Below are positions 13,202 to 23,370 of a stretch of 64,000 nucleotides of DNA, piece after piece. Positions within the stretch are counted from its first letter, which is position 1, and each line of letters begins with the position of its first letter. The DNA comes from Nonomuraea rhodomycinica (GTDB taxonomy: Bacteria > Actinomycetota > Actinomycetes > Streptosporangiales > Streptosporangiaceae): the NCBI RefSeq assembly GCF_013363995.1, contig NZ_JABWGO010000009.1, forward strand, positions 310,001-374,000. The letters are read 5' to 3'. Both the position numbers and the translations under genes were made by a program. Below the pieces are notes generated by a model that worked only from the letters and a program-made list of their open reading frames with translations, did no database searches and was not told where the DNA came from.

Positions 13202-16006
13202 ATGAGCCTTGCGCTTTATCGCAGGTACCGCCCCGGGACCTTCGCCGAGGTCAAGGGACAGGAGCACGTCACCGATCCGCTGCGCCAGGCGCTGCGCACG
13301 GGACGCATCAACCACGCCTACCTGTTCAGCGGCCCCCGCGGATGCGGCAAGACGTCCAGCGCGCGCATCCTGGCCCGTTCCCTCAACTGCGAGAAGGGCC
13401 CCACCCCCGACCCCTGCGGCGTCTGCGAGTCCTGCGTCGCCCTGGCCCCCACCGGCCCCGGCCACCTCGACGTCATCGAGATCGACGCGGCGTCGCACGG
13501 CGGCGTCGACGACGCGCGCGACCTGCGCGAGCGGGCCTTCTTCGCCCCGGTCTCCGCCCGCTACAAGATCTACATCATCGACGAGGCGCACATGGTGACC
13601 CGCGAGGGTTTCAACGCGCTGCTCAAACTCGTCGAGGAGCCCCCGCCGCACCTGAAGTTCATCTTCGCGACGACGGAGCCCGAGAAGGTCATCGGGACCA
13701 TCAAGTCGCGCACCCACCACTACCCGTTCCGCCTGATGCCGCCGGCGACGCTGCGCGCGCTGCTGGAGGAGATCCTCACCTCCGAGAACGTCCCGTTCGA
13801 GCCGAACGCCCTGCCCCTGGTCGTACGGGCCGGCGCCGGGTCCGCGCGCGACTCGCTGTCGATCCTCGACCAGCTCCTCGCGGGCGCCGACGACGACGGC
13901 ATCACGTACGCCAAGGCCGTCTCGCTGCTCGGCTACACCGACGGCGACCTGCTCGACGAGATCATCAACGCCTTCGCCGCCCGTGACGGCGCCCGGGTCT
14001 TCCACACGGTCAACCGCGTCATCGAGGGCGGCCACGACCCGCGTCGCTTCGCCGCCGACCTGCTGGAACGTTTCCGTGACCTGGTCATCCTGGCCAACGT
14101 CCCCGAGGCGGCGTCCAGCGGCCTGCTCGACCGCCCGGCCGACGAGCTGGAGCGCCTGGTTCAGCAGGCCGGCTCGATGGGGCCCGCCGAGCTGACGCGG
14201 GCCGCCGAGGTGTTCAACGCCGGGCTGACGGAGATGCGCGGCGCGACCTCGCCCCGGCTGCTGCTGGAGCTGATGTGCGCGCGAGTCCTGCTCCCCGGCG
14301 CCGCGCAGGGCGAGGAGGCGCTGCTCGCGCGCCTCGAACGTCTGGAGCGCGGCGGCACGCTCGCCGCGATGGCCGCCCGCTCGGGCGCGCCGGTCCTTGG
14401 CTCGGCCATGGGTACGGCCGGCCAGGGTGGAGTCCCGGGTACGGCCGGGCACGGTGGAGTCCCTGGTGCGGCCGGGCACGGCGCAGTCCCGGGCATGGCC
14501 GCGCAGGGCGGTTCGTTCGGCCCTGGGGCTCCGGCTGTCCCTGGCGCCGCCGCTTCCGTGATGCCCGCCGCCCACCCCGGCTCCGCCGGTGACGCGCCGG
14601 ATGCGGGAGGACCCGCCTCGGACGCGGCGGGCGTCGCGGGTCAGTCCGCGGGCGGCGGCCACGCGGCTGCGGGCGGCGGCCACGCGGCTGCCGGAAGTGG
14701 TCAGGGTGGCGCTGTCGCAGGTGGTCACGCGGGTTCCGGCGGCGGTCAGCCCGGTGCGATGGCCGGTGGTGCGGTGGGCGGTGGTGCGGTCGCCGGCGCG
14801 GGCGGTGCCGCGCAGGAGGACGACGGCTGGCCCGAGACCGTACGCCCGGGCGCTCCCGCGCAGCAGGCCCCCGGACACGGACAACCCGGCGCCCCCGGCC
14901 ACGCTGCCCAGGGCGCGCCGGCGGGAGCCCATCCGACCGGTCAGACGGGCGGCCACGCCCCGGCGGCGCAGCCGGGCGCCGGTGGCGGCTCCGGGCTCGC
15001 TCTGCTCCAGCAGCAGTGGCCCGCCGTGCTCGCGGCGCTCAAGCAGCGCAGCATCGTCGTCTGGGCCAACGTCAGCACCAACGCCCAGGTCGTCGGCATC
15101 GAAGGCAACCTCGTCACCCTCGGCTTCAGCCAGGTCGGCGCCATGAAGAACTTCACCGGCGGCGGCAAGGACGCCGTCGTGGCCGCCGCGCTGGGTGACG
15201 TCCTCGGCAACACGTGGCGGGTGGAGGCGGTCGTCGGCGGTTCCCCGGCCGCGGGCGGGTCGCGTGGCCCGGCCGGCGGTCCGCCGTCCGGCCCGGCGCG
15301 GCCCCAGTCGCAGCCGGTTCCGCAGCAGCCGGCCGCTCCGGTGTCCCACGCGCCCGGCGGTCCGGGCTCGCACGCCCAGTCCGGCCGTACGGGCTCGCAC
15401 GGCTCGTCCCACGACGGCGCCGGCGCCCAGGAATCCGGCGACTCCGGCGCACCGGGAGCTCCTCCCGCCCTCCAGGGCGGCCCCGCTCAGCAGGGCGCGC
15501 CCGGTCAGGCGTCGGGTGGGCACGGCCGGCAGACGACCGACGAGTCGTGGCCCGAGGCTCCGGACGACCCCGGCATGGGTTCGCCGCCCACTCCCGACCC
15601 CACCGACACCAGTCCCGCCAGGAACGGCGGCTCCTGGGGCGCCGAACCGGGTCCGCAGGGGGGCGCACTGGCGGCGGCCGGCCTGGCGAGCGGCGGCACG
15701 GCCGGCCCCGGGGCGCCCGCCAACGGCACGGCGGGCTCGGGCGCCGCCGGTTCCGGCGCTGTCGGCCCAGGTCTGGCCGCCGCGCGGTCCGCGGCCCGGG
15801 CGGCGGCGCAGGCGGGCCCACGGGCTCCGGGGGCACGTCCGGCGTCCGCGTGGCCGGAGACCGTGCCGAGCCGCAGCAAGGTGTCCGAGTCCGACGACGT
15901 CGATCCGCTGAACGACGCCAACGCCGACGTGGACGAACTGTCGGGCATGGCGCTGCTGCAGCGGGAGCTCGGCGCCACGGTCATCGGCGAGATCGACCAC
16001 GCCTGA
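13202..16006 (+). CDS. dnaX: DNA polymerase III subunit gamma/tau
   Basis: Clamp-loader ATPase of 934 residues. Residues 1-360 are the AAA+ core: MSLALYRRYRP start, Walker A GPRGCGKTS at 44-52, zinc-binding Cys at 63, 72, 75 and 78, Walker B IIDEAHMV near 127, then the three-domain fold. Residues about 400-600 are a Gly/Ala/His/Gln-rich low-complexity linker with imperfect repeats (GTAGQGGVPG/GTAGHGGVPG, AAGGGHAAAGGGH). A conserved tau-like patch near 600-680 (LALLQQQWPAVLAALKQRSI) follows, then another low-complexity tail. The linker is unusually long. No obvious frameshift slippery site is seen, so only one product is predicted. Confidence 0.97.
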   Translation: MSLALYRRYRPGTFAEVKGQEHVTDPLRQALRTGRINHAYLFSGPRGCGKTSSARILARSLNCEKGPTPDPCGVCESCVALAPTGPGHLDVIEIDAASHGGVDDARDLRERAFFAPVSARYKIYIIDEAHMVTREGFNALLKLVEEPPPHLKFIFATTEPEKVIGTIKSRTHHYPFRLMPPATLRALLEEILTSENVPFEPNALPLVVRAGAGSARDSLSILDQLLAGADDDGITYAKAVSLLGYTDGDLLDEIINAFAARDGARVFHTVNRVIEGGHDPRRFAADLLERFRDLVILANVPEAASSGLLDRPADELERLVQQAGSMGPAELTRAAEVFNAGLTEMRGATSPRLLLELMCARVLLPGAAQGEEALLARLERLERGGTLAAMAARSGAPVLGSAMGTAGQGGVPGTAGHGGVPGAAGHGAVPGMAAQGGSFGPGAPAVPGAAASVMPAAHPGSAGDAPDAGGPASDAAGVAGQSAGGGHAAAGGGHAAAGSGQGGAVAGGHAGSGGGQPGAMAGGAVGGGAVAGAGGAAQEDDGWPETVRPGAPAQQAPGHGQPGAPGHAAQGAPAGAHPTGQTGGHAPAAQPGAGGGSGLALLQQQWPAVLAALKQRSIVVWANVSTNAQVVGIEGNLVTLGFSQVGAMKNFTGGGKDAVVAAALGDVLGNTWRVEAVVGGSPAAGGSRGPAGGPPSGPARPQSQPVPQQPAAPVSHAPGGPGSHAQSGRTGSHGSSHDGAGAQESGDSGAPGAPPALQGGPAQQGAPGQASGGHGRQTTDESWPEAPDDPGMGSPPTPDPTDTSPARNGGSWGAEPGPQGGALAAAGLASGGTAGPGAPANGTAGSGAAGSGAVGPGLAAARSAARAAAQAGPRAPGARPASAWPETVPSRSKVSESDDVDPLNDANADVDELSGMALLQRELGATVIGEIDHA

Positions 16007-16632
16007 CCGTCGTCCCGGCTCGGTCGGCCGAGCGCGGTGGATGATGGTCTGGCCGTGACGGGCGGCGTTGAACTGGCGGCGCTTATGGTGCGGTGAGCGG
16101 TGACGGTCGGCTGTCATTGCAAGGGCGCGCTCGCCGATGACGCGTGCCGGCTTCGTGGTGCGTGTGGGGTTTCGTGGTGCGCTCGCGATGACAAGTGCGC
16201 GGCTTTGTGGCGCGTGGGTGGGGGGTTTGGTGCGCTCGCGATGACAACACAAGTGCCCGGCTTTGTGTGGGCTCGCGATGGTGCGTGGGCAGACGGTGCG
16301 TGGGCAGCGGGTGGCCTCGGGGCGTGGTCACACCCTGACGTCGGGAGCCGCTGAAGGCGAGGGGGAGGGCCGGTCGCCTCTCGGGGCCGGGAGCGGGCGC
16401 GGGTGCGTGCTCACCTGGTGACGTCACGATACGCGCGGGTGCGTCTTGAGTGGGTGTCGCGGACGACGGGGAGGCGACGCTCGGGATGGCACGAACGCGG
16501 GGGAGTCGACTCGGGGGTGCAGCGGCGCGGCGTGCCGCGGGGGAAAGCCGTGAATGCGCGGGGTGGCGCGGCGTGCGGTGCGGAGACATGGCTGGTGTAC
16601 CGGTGGGCTGCGGGTCGGCGGGGCCGGGTGGG
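16007..16632. repeat. Gene-free 626-bp spacer with degenerate tandem repeats
   Basis: No credible gene lies between dnaX and the GAF regulator. From about 16127 to 16290 a G/T-rich unit of about 52-53 bases recurs: GCGCTCGC(C)GATGAC starts at 16127, 16179 and 16232, with a truncated GCTCGCGATG at 16271. Each full copy continues through GTGCsCGGCTTyGTGG. Shorter GGTGCGTGGGC repeats follow to 16320. Arg/Pro/His-rich open frames across it are artefacts of composition. Confidence 0.65.
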
Positions 16633-18189
16633 TCAGCAGGTGTAGAGGCGGGCGCGGGCGGCGGCGGCGCGGTGGTCGGTGAAGGGTAAGGACTCCGCGA
16701 GTCGTTCGAGGATCTGCAGGTCGTCGCGGCCGTTGGCGGTCTGCGCGTAGGTCCACAGGTCGTCGGGGGAGCCGTGCAACAGCAGGCAGGCGCGTACCTG
16801 GACCTCCAGCTCGTCGCGTTCGCGGCGGATCTCCGGTGACTCCGAGCGCGGCAGCAGCGGACCCTTGTACGTGCGGGCCAGCGCCGCGGGCGCGTTGGCC
16901 GCCAGCAGGTGTCTCAGCTCCAGGAAGTCGGCCTCCACCGGGGAGGTCAGCCGGTACGGCTTGGCGCCGATGGTGCCCCGGAGCTGGGCGCGCAGCCGGT
17001 GGATCTCGGCCCTGATGGTGACCGGGTTGCCCGCGTCGCCGTACAGGTGGAAGGAGAGCTGTTCGGCGCTGAGGCCGCGGGGGTGGAGCGCGAGCAGGGC
17101 GAGGATCTCGGCGTGGCGCAGGGAGAGCGGCAGGCGGCGCTCGCCGACGGCGGCCGTGGGGACGCCCTCCCCGAGGAAGCCGAGGCGCAGCGTGGGCGGC
17201 ACGGTGGTCGCGGCGGCCGGCAGGGTGGTCGCGGCCGTCGTCGTGGCGCGCACCAGGTAGCCGTCGCAGAACGGCTCCAGCGCCACCGTCCTCCCGTCGC
17301 GCAGCAGCAGGCGCTCGCCGTCGGCCGGAAGCCGCACGCGGGGGCCGAGGGCGCCGCCCGGGTCGCCGGCGATGACGCGGCCGGTGGCCGACAGCAGGAT
17401 CCCGGGCCTGCCGCGCAGCTCCTCGTAACGGCGCAGGAGGCGTTCGTCGCGTTCGTACATGCGCAGGGCGAGCTGCGACTCGGCGAGCCGGGCGACGGTG
17501 CCGACCAGGGCGGCGGTGGCCGGGTGCAGGCTGGGCGCGGTGCCGCTGACGTCGACGCAGCCCAGCACCTCGCCCGAGTCGGGATCGACGATGGGGGCCG
17601 CGCTGCACGACCAGACGTGCAGCAGGCGCAGCAGGTGCTCGGCGGAGTAGACGTTCACCGGGCGCAGGACCGCCAGGGCGGTGCCGATGCCGTTGGTGCC
17701 CATGCGCTCCTCGGACCAGCCGTGGCCCTCGCTCAGGCCGATGCGGTCGGCGCTGCGCATGACGCCGAGGTTGCCGTCGCGCCACAGCACCCGGCCGTCC
17801 CTGTCGGTGACGACCACGATGTGCCGCGACTCGTCGGCCATCCGCGCGAGCGTCTCGGTGAGCATCGGCAGCAGGGGGCGCAGCGGGTGGGCGTCGCGCA
17901 CGTCGCCGAGGTGGGACAGGTCGAGGCTGAGCGGGGCGGGGCCGTCCTCCGGATCGACGCCGGCCTCGACGGAGCGGCGCCAGGAGGTGGAGATGAGCCA
18001 CCGCGCGCCCTCTCCGAGACCGGTCCCCCTGCCGCGCGCCGCCGGGTGGGGCTCGCCGGGGTCCGGCTTCCTGCCGCGCGCCGCCGGGTCCGGGCCGCCG
18101 GGTCCGCCCGCTCCGCCTGCTTCGCTCAGCGCCTCGTCGTGGGCGGCGCGCAGGCGGCGGGAGTACGCATCGAGATCGGCGTAACTCAT
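16633..18189 (-). CDS. GAF-domain transcriptional regulator with C-terminal winged helix
   Basis: A 518-residue cytoplasmic regulator. After MSYADLDAYSRRLRAAHDEA and a variable linker, residues about 85-230 resemble the sensory region of acetoin/glycerol-metabolism (AcoR-like) regulators (STSWRRSVEAGVDPED; GWSEERMGTNGIGTAL; WSCSAAPIVDPDSGEVLGCV). The C-terminal LSLRHAEILALLALHPRGLS with LYGDAGNPVTIRAEIHRLRA is a winged-helix-like DNA-binding part, not an AAA+ sigma-54 activator. ATG 18189 is preceded by GGAG. In other actinomycetes such genes sit by aldehyde or alcohol dehydrogenases; none is adjacent here. Confidence 0.82.
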   Translation of the reverse strand: MSYADLDAYSRRLRAAHDEALSEAGGAGGPGGPDPAARGRKPDPGEPHPAARGRGTGLGEGARWLISTSWRRSVEAGVDPEDGPAPLSLDLSHLGDVRDAHPLRPLLPMLTETLARMADESRHIVVVTDRDGRVLWRDGNLGVMRSADRIGLSEGHGWSEERMGTNGIGTALAVLRPVNVYSAEHLLRLLHVWSCSAAPIVDPDSGEVLGCVDVSGTAPSLHPATAALVGTVARLAESQLALRMYERDERLLRRYEELRGRPGILLSATGRVIAGDPGGALGPRVRLPADGERLLLRDGRTVALEPFCDGYLVRATTTAATTLPAAATTVPPTLRLGFLGEGVPTAAVGERRLPLSLRHAEILALLALHPRGLSAEQLSFHLYGDAGNPVTIRAEIHRLRAQLRGTIGAKPYRLTSPVEADFLELRHLLAANAPAALARTYKGPLLPRSESPEIRRERDELEVQVRACLLLHGSPDDLWTYAQTANGRDDLQILERLAESLPFTDHRAAAARARLYTC

Positions 18190-18514
18190 CGGCCACTCCA
18201 AGTAGTCGACCCGTATGGCGAGCATCCGCGCTCTGGGGTGGTCGGCGCAAGTACTTCGACATATCGCGCACGGTGATGGCCCGATCGCAACGTGTGTGCA
18301 ACGTGAAGGAGTCTACGGTCGGTCACCGAACGCCGGCCCGGCGCGGCCGCTCCGGCCGGCGTGCCGGCCGGGTCTCGGACACTGGAGGGGGGCCGGGACC
18401 CGGCCGAACAGAACGACCTGAGGTGAAACACTGGTAAGCCTCCAGTACATGACGGGCTCCAAACGCCGTAGGCTCGTGGCAGTCAAGAACGCGGAGCCAC
18501 GAGGAGCGCAGACG
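18190..18514. other. Divergent intergenic region, GAF regulator / ybaB
   Basis: About 325 bases without a gene. It holds the leftward promoter region of the GAF regulator and a very GC-rich hairpin-forming block near 18330-18365 (alternating GGCCGG/CCGGCC). A rightward element TAGGCT (about 18470) may be the -10 of the ybaB-recR operon. GCAACG occurs twice near 18287-18303 as a direct repeat. No ORF with an RBS was found. Confidence 0.5.
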
Positions 18515-18865
18515 GTGAACCCAGGGGATGTCAACCTGCAGCAGCTGCTGGAGCAGGCCCAGCTCATGCAGCAGCAGCTCGTGAGCGCCCAGCAGGAGCT
18601 CAACGACGCGCAGATCGAGGGCTCGGCCGGCGGGGGCCTGGTCACGGCGGTCGTCAACGGCTCGGGAGAGCTGCTCGAACTGAAGATCAACCCGAGTGTC
18701 GTCGACGCCGGCGACCCGCAGGACACCGCCGACACCATCGCCGACCTGGTGATCGCGGCCGTCCGCGACGCGGTCCGGGCGGCGGCCGACCTGCAGCAGG
18801 AGAAGCTCGGGCCGCTCGCGCAGGGCCTCGGCGGCGGCGGTCTCGGTCAGCTGCCAGGGTTCTAG
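18515..18865 (+). CDS. YbaB/EbfC family nucleoid-associated protein
   Basis: A 116-residue DNA-binding protein encoded with recR in nearly all bacteria. The N-terminal helix is Gln/Met/Leu-rich (VNLQQLLEQAQLMQQQLVSA), then the conserved core AQIEGSAGGGLVTAVVNGSG with ELLELKINPSVVD. The GTG at 18515 is eight bases after GAGGAG; longer in-frame starts lack an RBS. It is followed three bases later by recR, so the two are co-translated. It probably acts as a dimeric nucleoid protein. Confidence 0.93.
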   Translation: MNPGDVNLQQLLEQAQLMQQQLVSAQQELNDAQIEGSAGGGLVTAVVNGSGELLELKINPSVVDAGDPQDTADTIADLVIAAVRDAVRAAADLQQEKLGPLAQGLGGGGLGQLPGF

Positions 18866-18868
18866 ACC

Positions 18869-19468
18869 ATGTACGAAGGTGTCGTCCAGAACCTGATCGA
18901 CGAGCTCGGGCTGCTGCCGGGGGTCGGGCCGAAGAGCGCGCAGCGCATCGCGTTCCACCTGCTGGCGGCCGACCCGGCCGACGTCAAACGGCTGGCGCAC
19001 GCCCTGCTGGAGGTCAAGGAGAAGGCCCGGTTCTGCCGGGTGTGCGGCAACGTGGCCTCCGAGGAGGAGTGCCGGATCTGCCGCGACCCGCGTCGCGACA
19101 CCCATGTGATCTGCGTGGTGGAGGAGTCCAAGGACGTCGTCGCGATCGAGAAGACGCGCGAGTTCCGCGGCACCTACCACGTGCTCGGCGGCGCGATCAG
19201 CCCGATCGACGGCATCGGGCCCGACGACCTGCGCATCCGCGAGCTCATGACGCGCCTGGCCGACGGCCGGGTCACGGAGCTGATCCTCGCCACCGACCCC
19301 AACCTCGAGGGTGAGGCGACGGCGACCTACCTGGCCAGGTTGGTCAAGCCGATGGGCATGAAGGTGACACGATTGGCCAGCGGCCTGCCCGTGGGCGGTG
19401 ACCTGGAGTACGCCGACGAGGTGACGCTGGGCCGGGCGTTCGAAGGACGGAGGCTGTTGGATGTCTGA
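18869..19468 (+). CDS. recR: Recombination protein RecR
   Basis: A 199-residue recombination-mediator subunit that helps load RecA in gap repair. It has an N-terminal HhH (LIDELGLLPGVGPKSAQRIA), a C4 zinc finger (CRVCGN...CRICRD), a Toprim domain (ICVVEESKDVVAIEKTREFR through LATDPNLEGEATA) and a C-terminal TRLASGLPVGGDLEYADEVT. The length is typical. It overlaps the following DUF5063 gene by eight bases, giving the operon ybaB-recR-DUF5063. Confidence 0.97.
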   Translation: MYEGVVQNLIDELGLLPGVGPKSAQRIAFHLLAADPADVKRLAHALLEVKEKARFCRVCGNVASEEECRICRDPRRDTHVICVVEESKDVVAIEKTREFRGTYHVLGGAISPIDGIGPDDLRIRELMTRLADGRVTELILATDPNLEGEATATYLARLVKPMGMKVTRLASGLPVGGDLEYADEVTLGRAFEGRRLLDV

Positions 19469-19991
19469 CCAGTGGAGCGCGCTGGCCGAGGAGGTCGCGG
19501 CGCACGCGCAGAACTACCTGGACGGCCTGACCAGGGTGGCGGGCGGCGAGGGCGGCGACGCCATCTGGTCCCTGCTGCTGGTCGAGGTCGCGCAGATGAG
19601 TCTCGCGGGTGCCAAGCTCGGGGCGAACGAGGACGTGATCCTCTCGGGCAACAACGAGCCTCCGCTGAGTGAGGACCCCGACATCGACGGCGTGCGCACC
19701 GCGCTGGCCGAGCGGCTCGGCGCGGTCGACGACTACGCCGAGGTGTTCGACCCGTACAAGGACACGAACGTCACGCCGTACCGGCTGTCCGACGACCTGA
19801 CCGCGGTGGCCGCCGACCTCATCCACGGGCTGCGGCACTACCAGGCGGGCCGGCCGCACGAGGCGCTGTGGTGGTGGCAGTACTCGTACTTCAACACGTG
19901 GGGCAACCACGCGGGCGCGGCGATGCGGGCGCTGCAGGCGCTGGCCGCCCACTCGCGCCTCGACGTCGCGGAGGAGACCACGGCGGTCTGA
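19461..19991 (+). CDS. DUF5063 domain-containing protein
   Basis: A 176-residue acidic cytoplasmic protein of the DUF5063 family that follows recR in actinomycetes. Landmarks are DAIWSLLLVEVAQMSLAGAK, YAEVFDPYKDTNVTPYRLSD and HYQAGRPHEALWWWQYSYFN with TWGNHAGAAMRALQ. The ATG lies inside the recR 3' end, a sign of coupling. The function is unknown; context suggests a link to DNA repair or recombination, which is inference only. Confidence 0.9.
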   Translation: MSDQWSALAEEVAAHAQNYLDGLTRVAGGEGGDAIWSLLLVEVAQMSLAGAKLGANEDVILSGNNEPPLSEDPDIDGVRTALAERLGAVDDYAEVFDPYKDTNVTPYRLSDDLTAVAADLIHGLRHYQAGRPHEALWWWQYSYFNTWGNHAGAAMRALQALAAHSRLDVAEETTAV

Positions 19992-20102
19992 TCAGGCTGT
20001 CCACCTGTCGGCCCGGTCTGTCCCACATAGTGGTACGGGCCAGCGGCGGCATGAGATGCCCCCAGTAGACTGGCAGCTCACAGTCCAATCCGGGAGACTC
20101 TC

Positions 20103-21373
<1,271 letters not shown>

Positions 21374-21377
<4 letters not shown>

Positions 21378-22432
21378 GCAGGCCCAACCTCGCCCTGATC
21401 GGCGCCACCGGCGCCGTGGGCACCGTCATGCGCGACATCGTGTCCAGCCGTGACGACATCTGGGGCGAGATCCGTCTCGTCGCCTCCGCGCGCTCGGCGG
21501 GCAAGACGCTGAAGGTGCGCGGCGAGGACGTCGTCGTCCAGGCCCTCGCTCCCGAGGTGTTCGACGGCATCGACATCGCCATCTTCGACGTGCCCGACGA
21601 GGTCGCCGCCGAGTGGGTGCCGGTCGCCGCCGGGCGCGGCGCGATCGCGATCGACAAGTCCGGCACGTTCCGCATGGAGCCGGACGTCCCGCTGGTCGTG
21701 CCCGAGGTCAACCCGCAGGACGCGCGTCAGCGGCCCCGGAACATCATCTCCACGCCCAACTGCACCACGCTGTCGATGATGGCCGCCATGGGCGCGCTGC
21801 ACGCCGAGTACGGCCTGCAGGAGCTCGTCGTCGCCTCCTACCAGGCGGTGTCGGGCGCCGGTGTGGCGGGCTCGGCCCGGCTGTACGACGAGGTCGAGGC
21901 ACTGGCCGGCGACCGCTCGGTCGGCCAGACGGCCGGCGACGTGCGCAAGGCGCTGGCCAACAAGCTGTCCGACGACTCGCCGTTCCCGGCGCCCATCGCG
22001 TTCAACGTGGTGCCGTGGGCGGGCTCGTACAAGGACGGCGGCTGGGCCTCCGAGGAGATCAAGCTCCGCAACGAGTCGCGCAAGATCCTCGGCATCCCCG
22101 ACCTGAAGGTCTCCGCGACCTGCGTCAGGGTGCCCGTGGTGACCACGCACTCGCTGGCCGTCCACGCCCGCTTCGAGCGCGACATCACGGTCGCCGACGC
22201 GCACCGGGTGCTGGAGGCGGCGCCGACCGTGGTGCTCATGGACGACCCGGCCAACGGGGTCTACCCGACGCCGCTCGACGTGGTCGGCACCGACCCCACC
22301 TACGTGGGCCGGATCCGGCAGGCGTTCGACTTCCCCAACACGCTCGACCTGTTCGTGTGCGGCGACAACCTGCGCAAGGGCGCGGCCCTCAACGCGGCGG
22401 AGATCGCCGAGCTGGTCGCGAGCGAGCTCTGA
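21374..22432 (+). CDS. asd: Aspartate-semialdehyde dehydrogenase
   Basis: NADPH-dependent reduction of aspartyl phosphate to aspartate semialdehyde. A 352-residue protein with an N-terminal Rossmann fold (LALIGATGAVGTVMRDI), catalytic Cys130 in STPNCTTLSM, the GAGVAGSARLYDEVEAL helix and the late active-site segment CVRVPVVTTHSLAVHARFER. The ATG overlaps the aspartokinase stop, so both are one operon. A strong terminator follows at 22450. Confidence 0.97.
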
Positions 22433-22449
22433 CGCCGTAACCGGCGGTC

Positions 22450-22492
22450 AAGGGCGTGCGTGGACCTGTGACGGTCCGCGCGCGCCCTTTTC
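22450..22492 (+). terminator. Intrinsic terminator of lysC-asd operon
   Basis: A long stem, AAGGGCGtGCGtGGACC with GGTCCgCGCgCGCCCTT, closes a six-base TGTGAC loop (17 positions, two mismatches). It is followed by TTTT-cgg, placed 17 bases after the asd stop. Confidence 0.85.
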
Positions 22493-22590
22493 GGTATCTC
22501 CGGTTCCGGGTGCGGGCGTGCGTCGTCGCCGCCGTACGTGCGGAGTGTGGTGGCCGGAGAAGCGGTCGGGAAGGTGCCGCGGGCGGACCG

Positions 22591-23223
22591 TCAGCGGAAC
22601 AGGATGTCCCAGTGGTCCGACTCGTCGGCGAAGATCGTGCCGGCGTCCGAGCGGTACAGGGGCGAGCCGTCGCCGCGCGTCCTGGTCTGCCGGTAGTGGT
22701 CGGTGATGTACCGGTCGATACAGCGGTTGTGTGAGATGTCCAGCTTGTAGCCGGCGCCGTGGCTGTAGCGGCCCGGCGCGTGGCCGGCCTCGGTGCCGCC
22801 CGTCACGGTGATCGGGCAGCCGCTCTCGCGCTTGAGGTCCACGATCCGGTTGATCGTGCCGGTGCGCACCCGCTCCAGCGACGTGCAGGTGAAGATCCGC
22901 CGGTCCGTGCAGTGCCCGGACGACTTGTAGCGCATCCCCGCCTCCTCCAGGAAGCCGGCGGCGAGGTCGTGCGACATCCGCACCATCGGCGCGTTGCGGG
23001 CGCGGACCTGGTCAAGGTCCGCCACGCGCGCCTCACGGTGCTTGGCCGAACCCCGTCGCGGGAGGGCGACGGAGTACGACCTGATGATCACTGGTGGCGT
23101 CGCGCGCCGTTCGCCGTCCGTGTTCACGGAAGCGGCCGCAGCGGTGGACGCCAGCGCGATTATGGAGATCTCAATGCCGAGGAACGCGGCCAGCAGAGGC
23201 CGCACTCTTCCACGTATCCACAT
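22591..23223 (-). CDS. Secreted peptidase M15-like protein
   Basis: A 210-residue exported protein. Residues 1-31 form a signal peptide (RPLLAAFLGIEISIIALAST, cleavage near AAA). The C-terminal region has ITVTGGTEAGHAPGRYSHGA followed by GYKLDIS, an S-H-x2-G-x3-D pattern of the VanY/Hedgehog-type DD-peptidase fold. The last residues SDHWDILFR mirror the H-x-H/W strand of M15 enzymes. Two Cys pairs are likely disulfides. The zinc triad H, D, H can be traced, but the preceding Glu is not clear. It may trim peptidoglycan or another D-amino-acid peptide. Confidence 0.6.
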   Translation of the reverse strand: MWIRGRVRPLLAAFLGIEISIIALASTAAAASVNTDGERRATPPVIIRSYSVALPRRGSAKHREARVADLDQVRARNAPMVRMSHDLAAGFLEEAGMRYKSSGHCTDRRIFTCTSLERVRTGTINRIVDLKRESGCPITVTGGTEAGHAPGRYSHGAGYKLDISHNRCIDRYITDHYRQTRTRGDGSPLYRSDAGTIFADESDHWDILFR

Positions 23224-23370
23224 GTCGATGCCTTTTCGCGGAAATAGCCCTTCCGCCTGAAAACATCAATCCCATGCTTCACACCGGATAACCCGCGTCA
23301 CTCCCGGATTTTGCCCTGTGGTGTCGATCACCGTGCGGCTCCATGACCTAACCCGGTACGAAGCCGTAAA

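Noticed and set aside
12965..16252. Minus-strand open frame of 1095 codons opposite dnaX
   Set aside because: Antisense shadow of dnaX; composition is Arg/Gly/Ala-rich without motifs, while the plus strand carries clear AAA+ motifs.
16127..16320. CRISPR array
   Set aside because: Repeats are degenerate and adjacent, with no unique spacers of fixed length, and no cas gene is present.
16083..16589. Arg/Pro/His-rich ORF in the dnaX-GAF spacer
   Set aside because: Its composition follows the local repeats; no start signal and no homologous look.
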